This document shows positions 57,340-64,000 of a DNA stretch of 64,000 nucleotides, one piece after another. The translations under genes and the position numbers were made by a program. Source of the stretch: Saccharina japonica. Taxonomy: Eukaryota > Sar > Phaeophyceae > Laminariales > Laminariaceae. The notes below the pieces were generated by a model. That model was not told the origin of the DNA. It saw only the letters and a program-made list of their open reading frames with translations, and made no database searches. The stretch is from positions 788,302 through 852,301 of the forward strand of contig MEHQ01001178.1 of the NCBI GenBank assembly GCA_008828725.1, written 5' to 3'. Positions within the stretch are counted from its first letter, which is position 1. Each line of letters starts with the position of its first letter.

Positions 57340-57780
57340 ATGGCATCAAGCATGGACGTTGTGGAGGCGGAGGATCCCGGCGGATCTGCTTCGGCGCCTC
57401 AAGCAGCGCCAAAGCAATCAGCCCCGGTTCCTGCTCCTATTGGTAGTGGCCCCGAGAAGGTGGGAGGAGCCGGTGTTGGCAACAATAGGAACACTTCGGG
57501 TGTGTGGCTCCACGTTGCAGAAGTCGAGGCAGATGATGCTGGGAAAAACGTGAAGTGTATGGTCAAGACAAAGCTTCCGGCGTCGGGATTGCTTCCGGCG
57601 CGCGAGTCCATCTGCGGCCACCGGATGAAGTACGTGCGATCCAACAAGGCGATCGGGGTCAAGAGCGGTGGGAATAGCGGCCTATTGTTCCACCTTGAAG
57701 CCAACCACCCTGTTGAGTATAAAGCAGTACTCGCCAGCAGCAGGACCTCGCAAGGATCGAGAGAGGCGATAATACGATAA
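57340..57780 (+). CDS. BED-finger-like protein inside the hAT element (transposase N-terminus remnant)
   Basis: A 146-residue frame begins MASSMDVVEAEDPGGSASAP, followed by an Ala/Pro-rich linker. The C-terminal half has SGVWLHVAEVEADDAGKNVK, CMVKTK, then SGGNSGLLFHLEANHPVEY. G-x-SxLLxHL-x3-HPxEY is the second half of a BED zinc finger, the DNA-binding domain at the start of hAT transposases. In the first half the expected C-x2-C pair is altered (C-M-V-K), so zinc binding may be lost. It ends at TAA 57778-57780, far short of a full transposase (usually over 600 residues). Confidence 0.6.
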   Translation: MASSMDVVEAEDPGGSASAPQAAPKQSAPVPAPIGSGPEKVGGAGVGNNRNTSGVWLHVAEVEADDAGKNVKCMVKTKLPASGLLPARESICGHRMKYVRSNKAIGVKSGGNSGLLFHLEANHPVEYKAVLASSRTSQGSREAIIR

Positions 57781-58884
57781 TAACACCCTGTGCTCCGGAC
57801 TCGATACTCGGAGTATGCCAAGTATGATATTGAAATGCAAACAAAGCGTGATGTTGTGTACCAGGTATCATATATAAAAATACATCTACAAAATTGCAGC
57901 TACTGCTCGGAGAGAGCTCGACAGCTTTTCTTAGACGTAGATTTTTGCCCTTTTCGCGATAGCTCGCGATGAGGTCCACCCGGCGGCACGCAACTCGCTT
58001 ATCGTGCTCGACGATCCCTGCTCTGCTTACTCTGCAAAGGGCGGCCTCGGCCTCGTCCTACACGAGACCAACGGGGGCACGTTTGTTTGAGGATTTATTG
58101 CCTATTTGTCACAGGCTCGGATATAAACGCACGTCGTTTTTTTTTTTTTTTCTGACAGTCCCGTGCGGGATGATTATCTGTTTTGGACCGAGACCCCAAA
58201 AATATCTACCGCATGCGCTCCTCAGGAGCGTGTCGGGAGAATTGATCGGTTTACGTGCCCGTCGGCCTGGCTATAGTACCGGGCAGGGCCTCGCGTGCGC
58301 TCGCGGGCGTGAACATGCGAGCGGTCGGCGCTGCAGCAACGTTTACCAAGAATATGGTGATGGAGAGCGCACATAAAAAACACACACGCTCTTTTCTTTT
58401 TACACGTAGCTACTACATGCATTTTGTATCGAATATGAATACGAACCCGGATTTTTGTAAGACCACGTACTACTACTACTACTTACTGCTGATATAAACG
58501 TACGTACGTACGCACGTATGTATGATACAGTAGTACCAGCACCACAGCAGATACAGACCTGTGTATCATGGGTTCATACGTGTGTGGTACACCAGTGTGA
58601 TACTATGATACTATTAATACTGCTCTTTGTTGTTTCTGTTCGTATGCCAGCGATGGACACTCCAACTTTCCCAATAAAATTACGGTGATGGTCGATAATT
58701 TACTTTTTTTCGAAATACCGGTTCCGAATTCATTATTATTACCGGTATACGTATACTCGTACTAGTATTGCATTTATAGTTGTCCCGTGGTCTACATGCA
58801 AGATCCAATATTATGTTTTTATGCTCGATGCTGGATTTTTACGAACTACTTACCGCTGATACACGTACGGATTTTTATAGCTTA

Positions 58885-59684
58885 GGGCCCGGCCCGTATT
58901 AACGAACATTTGTTTTCGTTTGTTTGAGTTTTTTTTTTCGTTCGTTTGTTTTGATTTGACCTGATTGGTCGAAACGTGAATAACCAGCAAGATATTTCGA
59001 TTTCAAAACTGAGTAGTTCAATAAAACGGAATTCCACAAGAAGTCTTTTGGGACTACTTTTGCTCTTTTTTTCTGTTGAATTGGGAGTTCATCCAACTCG
59101 GCGTGGCGTGTTCCATGAAACCGAAGGAAGCCACGCAAACTCGAGCCATCTCGTCGACTGATTCAGAGGCGAGATCCACCATTCCCGAGAGGCACGGCCA
59201 CCGGATCAGCCGCAGCGCGAGGTCCGACGGGCCCTAGCATAGGGTAGACCGCTTACGGTGCCTAAAAAGTAACATAGGCCGTCGCAAATCCAATTTTTCA
59301 CCCCTCTTTGCCTCCCAAACCACACGAGCACCGACCAGGTCGCGACTTGGCGTAGAAGTTCGATCGCTGTATCCCCGTCGCTGCTGCCCGCGTTGGGCTT
59401 CGGGGCTGCGCCAGCCCACCCAAGACATCCCTAGAGTGATAGCCTCCTAGCCGGTGCTGGCAGACATAATTTTCCGCTGCCAGCGGCGCCCCGGGGAGGA
59501 CACAGGCCGTAGGTCGCCTCGTTGGTTACTCACGGGTGTTCGTTGACCCTTGTGCGTAATTCTCATTTTTTGACGCAATACACCATTCCTCGATAAGACC
59601 CAAACACGTTTTTTCAGAGAAATCTTATTCAAAACACACGAAAAACAAAAATTGTTTTCCCATTTATGTTCGTTAAGATGGGCC
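58885..59684. mobile_element. TIR element of 800 bp with TTA target duplication, nested in hAT
   Basis: The left end is GGGCCC-GG-CCCGTATTAACGAACAT. The right end as reverse complement is GGCCCATCTTAACGAACAT. TTA lies on both sides (58882-58884; 59685-59687). The minus frame 59138-58899 (MRGFLRFHGTRHAELDELPI) is open but unrecognised. Confidence 0.72.
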
Positions 59685-60606
59685 TTACTGCTGATATACA
59701 CGTACGTACGTACGTACGTACGTATCATAATACCTCAGTACCACAGGGTGATATTTACAAGGAATAATAAATTCGGGAGCTGTTATGTTGAAGTTAGTAT
59801 AAACCGCATCCTCTCCTCTCATGTAAATAAGAAACCTAGCCTCTGTTTGTGAGTGTTTCTCATTAGGTGTCCTGTACTACTGCTGTGCACCCCTTGGCAG
59901 TACGGAGTCGTTTTGTTCGCCCTAAGCTTAGCTATTAATCTACCTCAGTAGACTAGTCCTCCTCGCCGTTACGGGCATTGCGCGTAGCCGCAGGCGGGCG
60001 TCAGCCCGCCGCGCCCTTGTACGTACCATCCTTTTTTGTTTTGTTCCTGTTTTACATTCTCGCGAATGTTATACTCGTCTATCGTAGCATATCAATATAT
60101 CAATACGTCGAAGTCACAAGTCGGTAATATAACTAGATACGTAAAAGCTACGAGGAGTACTCGTACTCGAAGAAGACTTTTGATTATATTTCGCCCTTTT
60201 CAGCCGTTGTCTCCAGCCTGTGTTCCCGACCGTGTTTCCAACCATTCCCGACCGCTTTTCCCGACCGTATTCCCGACCAGGTTCCCGACCTATTCCCGAC
60301 CTATTCCCGACCCGTTCACCGATCATTTCCCGTACCGTCGAAAAATGATTCCCGTACCGTACCGTACCGCCAAAAATCGGTTCCCGTCCCGTCCCGTACC
60401 GCCAAAGAATCGTGTCTTCCCGTCCAATCCCGTCAACCAAATGGTTTCCCGCCTTCCCGTCCCATTCCCGTCCCGCGGTAAACAGACGGGAACATTTTCC
60501 CGTACCGCCCCTCGGGAAGACCCAAAACAATTTCCGCCTGCGGCGGGCAAAACGGTCCCATCCCGTACCGCGCGGTGCCTTCACCGCGCGTACCCCTGGT
60601 ATACTT

Positions 60607-62537
60607 CTACAAGAACGGTGGGAATGAGGAGCGTGACAGACGCCTTCAAGTGGTCAAACTCCTGACTGCACTAAGCTACTGCGTTGGCGGTTCTTCTCTT
60701 TTTGCTGTGTTCCTACAATCGGATTGATTGAATCGATTTGTATTTTAAGCGATTTGTGTCCGCACAAAATACTTTTTTTGTTCATGGGCAGATAGAGGTT
60801 GGTGGGTGTGCGTTGTGGGCGAGAGAGTGACCGGGTGGGTCGGTTGGTGTCTAATAAGCTGGTTGTCCCACTATCGCCAACACAATCCACCAACAACATT
60901 TCGGGTTAAGCGATGTGCGTCAACGAAGAATCCTTGTACAATGGTGAGTGGATCGCTGGGGTGTCAGTGTTTGTGGCGGAAACGACAAAAACTGGTAGGG
61001 CATCATGTGTACTGGGCAGGTATACGACTTGGTCGGACCAGCTCGTAATTATAAACACCCCAAATACGTACGTAGGTACAAGGGCTCCGCTCCGCGGGCG
61101 GCTGACGCCGCCCGCTACGCTCGCGCAAGGAAAGGGGCAGAAGAGGCCCATGATGTATAGTGCAAGCAAAAGCACCGACTTGAAAATGCCAAGAGGTTCA
61201 TGGTAAGAGGTTCATGGTGCACAGGGAAGAAACGGCGGACTTGACGTGCATGCAAAACATGCTCGGGATGCACATTAGCTCCATGCTCCAGGACAACAAA
61301 GAGGCTGTGTGATCGAAAGAGAAAGCACAGCAACACGGCTCACAGCACGGCGCTGCGCTGCCTGCTGTGGTGGGTGTGATTTGTGCCTTCGTGAGTATGT
61401 GTGGTAGTACAACAACAACGAACGGTGGTATAATTACTTCGTACTTTGTATGTATGAAAGAGAAAGCACAGCACAGCTCGGTCGTCACGTTGTGAAGTAC
61501 GAAAAACAGGAAATCAACAAAACTGAGAAAGAAGAAAGACGTACACATTTTGTACGTACGTACGTATAATACGTACGATATACTACGATATATATACTCG
61601 TAGTACTGTACTCGAAAAAAAAAAAAAAATCCCAATCGGCCCATTGCGCCAGCAAAAAACAAAAACAAAAACGTTTTTTGAAAAAAAACGTTCTTTTTCG
61701 CCCCCTGTTTTGTCAGCCTTGATGCTCCCCGTCCCTCCGCGATCACGTCGCCATCGATTCGGTCCGGGTTGAGCTCTACTGCCTCTCTGCTCCAGTGAGC
61801 CCCGTGGCCCGCCTCGCATGAAGCCCGGTGCTCACCGTGGTCCTCGTTCGCCCGCTCCATCGTGAGGTGTTCAAATCGCCTGGTCCTCTCTCTGAAAAAA
61901 AGATGTGTTCCGATAAATAAGCACCGCTTGAATGTTCTTTTACAATTATAAAGGACTCTTATAACTCTGACATACTGGATTGATACAACAAGCAGCAACG
62001 CAGACAAAGGCCCTTCATGCTTCCCTCGTGTCTCGGTGGACACGCCACGCCTAGCCACGAAAAAGACGACCACGCTCCTTCTGACCCCCCCTCTACTGGC
62101 CGGCGCCCTCCCATACCCGCGATGGCGCCGGGCTCGCCCGCGCTGCCGTGCTGTCTGGGCACACACACGAACCCAAAACTGAAAGGGGAAGAAGCCTCTC
62201 GACAACTAAAAAAGTATATAGGGAACAAAGAGAGGAGCAAGTAATTAACGGAGGCGGTGTTCGAAGTGGGAGCTCTGAGAGGCCAGGGATGAGGGATCCC
62301 TAAGAAAGACAAAAGTAAGTATGTCTATACGTGAAAAAAACTGAATACTACTGTCAACGACAAAATGCAAAAAAAAACACAAAACATATCTGGTACCAGG
62401 GCCACAAGTGAGCAGGTGGGTTATTTTGAAAAAAATATATGAAAAAAAACACAAAAGGTAGTCCGTACCCGGTAGCATTTTGCTTGCTTTACCCATTAAT
62501 TTTCGTTTTTTTGTATATACTGATGTTTATATACGTA
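60607..62537. other. Gypsy flank and unassigned sequence with long antisense open frame
   Basis: Bases 60607-60665 continue the gypsy remnant. A GC hairpin module (GCGGGCGGCTGACGCCGCCC) lies at 61098-61117. A tandem AAGAGGTTCATGGT duplication lies at about 61191-61218. It begins a short plus frame ending EETADLTCMQNMLGMHISSM before a stop near 61312. The 335-residue minus frame (62205-61198) includes a charged run (MERANEDHGEHRASCEAGHG) but also low-complexity Phe and Tyr runs. I cannot assign it. Confidence 0.4.
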
Positions 62538-63651
62538 CTAGGGAATAAGAGGCCCCTCCGCCCCCACGGCGGTAGGACCACAAGTGTGAGCGGCTCGTAT
62601 TAAAAATAATGACTCAATAGGAAGGGCGCTACTTTTTTTTCCGTTGTTTTATTGTTTCGGGTGCTTATGAGTTATGAACGTTGAAGCTCATGCTAAACAT
62701 TGTCGGATGTCAAGAATACTTGGGATTATTTGGGCAAACATATCGAAGGATTGCTTGTTTCTGTTTCAAGGCAGGATAACCATCATGAAGTAGCAGCTGC
62801 AAACAAGGAAATTATATGGAGAGGGCATTGTCGCTCGATGCTTCCTCGGAAGTCAAAGGGGAGGAGGTTGAAGGTGTAGGGCTAATTCAACACGGAGGTG
62901 GGCACCTGGTTTTCGTAGTATTCGGCGGTTGCAAATCACCGTTTTAGGTGTGGACTTATTGGGGCCTGGGTGAATCATGTTGGCACACCGCTGCTGCAGT
63001 AAATTGCCAGGGTTCTTTACGGTTAACCGTCCGTGCACGGTGCGTTTTTTCCCCGAAAATCCTACGGTCCGGTTCGGTGTGGTTTTTAGAAAGCAAAAAT
63101 ATTGGGGGTGCGGTTTGGTGCGGTTATCCGATATAGGGAATCCCACGGTGCGGTTCGGTTTTTTCATGCATCTTACGGTGCGGTTCGGTGCGGTTTTGAG
63201 AAACCAGGAATCCTACGGTGCGGTTCGGTGCGGTTTTCAGAAATCAGCAATTCTACGGTGCGGTTCGATGCGGTATTCAGAAATCGGGAATCTTACGGTG
63301 CGGTTCGGTGCTGTTTTCAGATTTTGAAAATCTTAGGGTGCGGTTCGTTTTTTTTCATGTAACCTACGGTGCGGTTTGGTGCGGTTTTCAGAAATCGGTA
63401 ATGCTACGGTGCGGTTCGGTGCGGTTTTCAGATGTCGTGAACCCTACGGTGCGGTTTGTTTATATTTTGTTTCCTGCGGTGCGGTTCGGTGCGGGTTTCC
63501 GAAATCGCAAAATCTACGGTGCGGTGCGGTGCGGTGCGGTTTTCAAGAGGGCAAAAAGGAAAACCGCACCGTAAAAATAACCCTGTAATTTTCAGTATTA
63601 ATAATAAGGCTACGTACACATTGTCGGGTGACAAACATGAAATACTAATAA
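62538..63651 (-). mobile_element. Helitron-like element, copy 4 (3' part, with internal tandem array)
   Basis: On the minus strand it ends with the GC hairpin and TTATTCCCTAG (complement of 62538-62541), followed by host T. Bases 62538-63000 match 9357-9843 of copy 2. CACATTGTCGGGTG at 63617 corresponds to the inner edge of that segment, so the tandem array 63040-63580 is an internal expansion. The 5' TC end was not found. Confidence 0.65.
63040..63580 (+). repeat. Tandem array, units about 50-60 bp (ACGGTGCGGTTCGGTGCGGT)
   Basis: About nine units of TACGGTGCGGTTCGGTGCGG followed by TTTTCAGAAATC-type spacer, ending in pure GCGGT pentamers near 63520. Overlapping open frames on the plus strand (Arg/Gly/Phe-rich) are repeat artefacts. 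Confidence 0.9.
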
Positions 63652-64000
63652 CTAGGGAATAAGAGGCCCTCCCGCCCCCACGGTACTGAAGCCCCAAATA
63701 CTCGGAGTACACGGAAGGAGTATGCGCAGTATCGGACCCGAAATACTCGAGTACAGCAGTATCGAAAGTGTTCATACCCAAATACTCCGAGTACGAGCAG
63801 AGTATCCCGGAGTATTGAACCCCGAAATACTCCGAGTACACGAAGTACCTGAAGTATGCTTTTTCCAATACTCCTTACTTTACTTCAAGGTACTCGGAGC
63901 ATCTGTGGAATTTCGTCGTCAATTTGTTTCCAATTTTATCCCTATTATTTTTTATTTGAGCCTCTATCATCTTTACTACTTGCTTCAATGGCCCTACCGC
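63652..64000. mobile_element. Helitron-like 3' ends in inverted orientation (window edge)
   Basis: A minus-oriented 3' end (CTAGGGAATAAGAGGCCC at 63652, host A before it) is fused at about 63684 to the minisatellite and 3' region of a plus-oriented copy. That copy's hairpin (GGCCCTACCGC) is cut by the window end. The fusion makes the unit look as if it had terminal inverted repeats. Confidence 0.6.

Larger units (their letters stand above)
56712..60598. mobile_element. hAT transposon, 3.9 kb, with 8-bp target duplication
   Basis: The left end is CAGGGGTACGCGCGGTAAAG and the right end (reverse complement) is CAGGGGTACGCGCGGTGAAG: 21-bp TIRs with one mismatch, beginning CAGGGG as in hAT. The flanks are GTATACTT at 56704-56711 and again at 60599-60606, a perfect 8-bp duplication. 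Long subterminal zones (56733-57060 and 60215-60580) consist of TTCCCGACC / CCCGTACCG words in opposite orientation. Inside, only a BED-like finger protein (57340-57780) remains. The catalytic RNase-H-fold and dimerisation regions are not found. The interior carries another TIR element (58885-59684). Confidence 0.9.

Noticed and set aside
61198-62205. 335-residue minus-strand open frame as a gene
   Set aside because: It contains long Phe/Tyr runs from A/T tracts and TACGTA repeats, and no recognisable domain. I left it as unassigned sequence.
63652-64000. Simple TIR/MITE element with CTAGGGAATAAG inverted ends
   Set aside because: Other copies have unlike 5' ends (TCTATC) and no target duplication. 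The apparent TIR is better explained by two 3' ends in opposite orientation.

Overview
This is a stretch of a eukaryotic nuclear genome: genes are split by GT-AG introns, intergenic DNA is long and AT-rich, and microsatellites and nested transposable elements dominate. Codon and intron style, together with the retrotransposon types (chromodomain Ty3/gypsy, LINE, hAT, Helitron, tRNA-derived SINEs), would fit an alga or other stramenopile-like protist. That placement is inference; nothing in the window fixes the species.

Only two host genes are recognised with confidence. (1) At the left edge is the 3' part of an AGC-family protein kinase (two exons, ending at 1398). (2) A complete IMP4 gene (U3 snoRNP / small-subunit processome, Brix domain) has five exons at 29634-29804, 30256-30447, 38698-38970, 39563-39724 and 45592-45660. 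It gives a 288-residue protein, close to the human length of about 291. All four introns are phase 0, and introns 2 and 4 are 8.25 kb and 5.87 kb because they are filled with mobile elements.

The left half is organised as a large interrupted palindrome. Arm A (5786-9855) and arm C (16586-19368) reappear reverse-complemented as A' (about 25061-29167) and C' (22262-25044), around a spacer of about 2.9 kb (19369-22261). A' and C' are contiguous, but A and C are separated by 6.7 kb holding a broken LINE, a 400-bp CTA/ACT microsatellite and tandem repeats. Single N bases sit exactly at the end of A (9856) and the end of A' (29168), so an assembly contribution must be considered. Both arms carry the same nested set of elements (a Helitron-like element containing two SINEs, a 215-bp satellite, and a TTA-flanked TIR element).

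The right half (about 53.1-60.7 kb) is a nested transposon stack. A decayed Ty3/gypsy element with integrase and a C-terminal chromodomain (minus strand) is interrupted by a 1.68-kb Helitron-like element (54298-55974). It is interrupted again by a 3.9-kb hAT element (56712-60598) with 21-bp terminal inverted repeats and a perfect 8-bp target duplication. The hAT element in turn contains a TTA-flanked TIR element (58885-59684). The interrupted gypsy reading frame defines the Helitron empty site: insertion between A and T with no duplication. The Helitron-like family recurs at least six times and ends in a GC hairpin followed by CTAG.

The remaining sequence is repeat-derived or unrecognised non-coding DNA. 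It includes telomere-like modules, short GC hairpins, minisatellites and many short palindromes.
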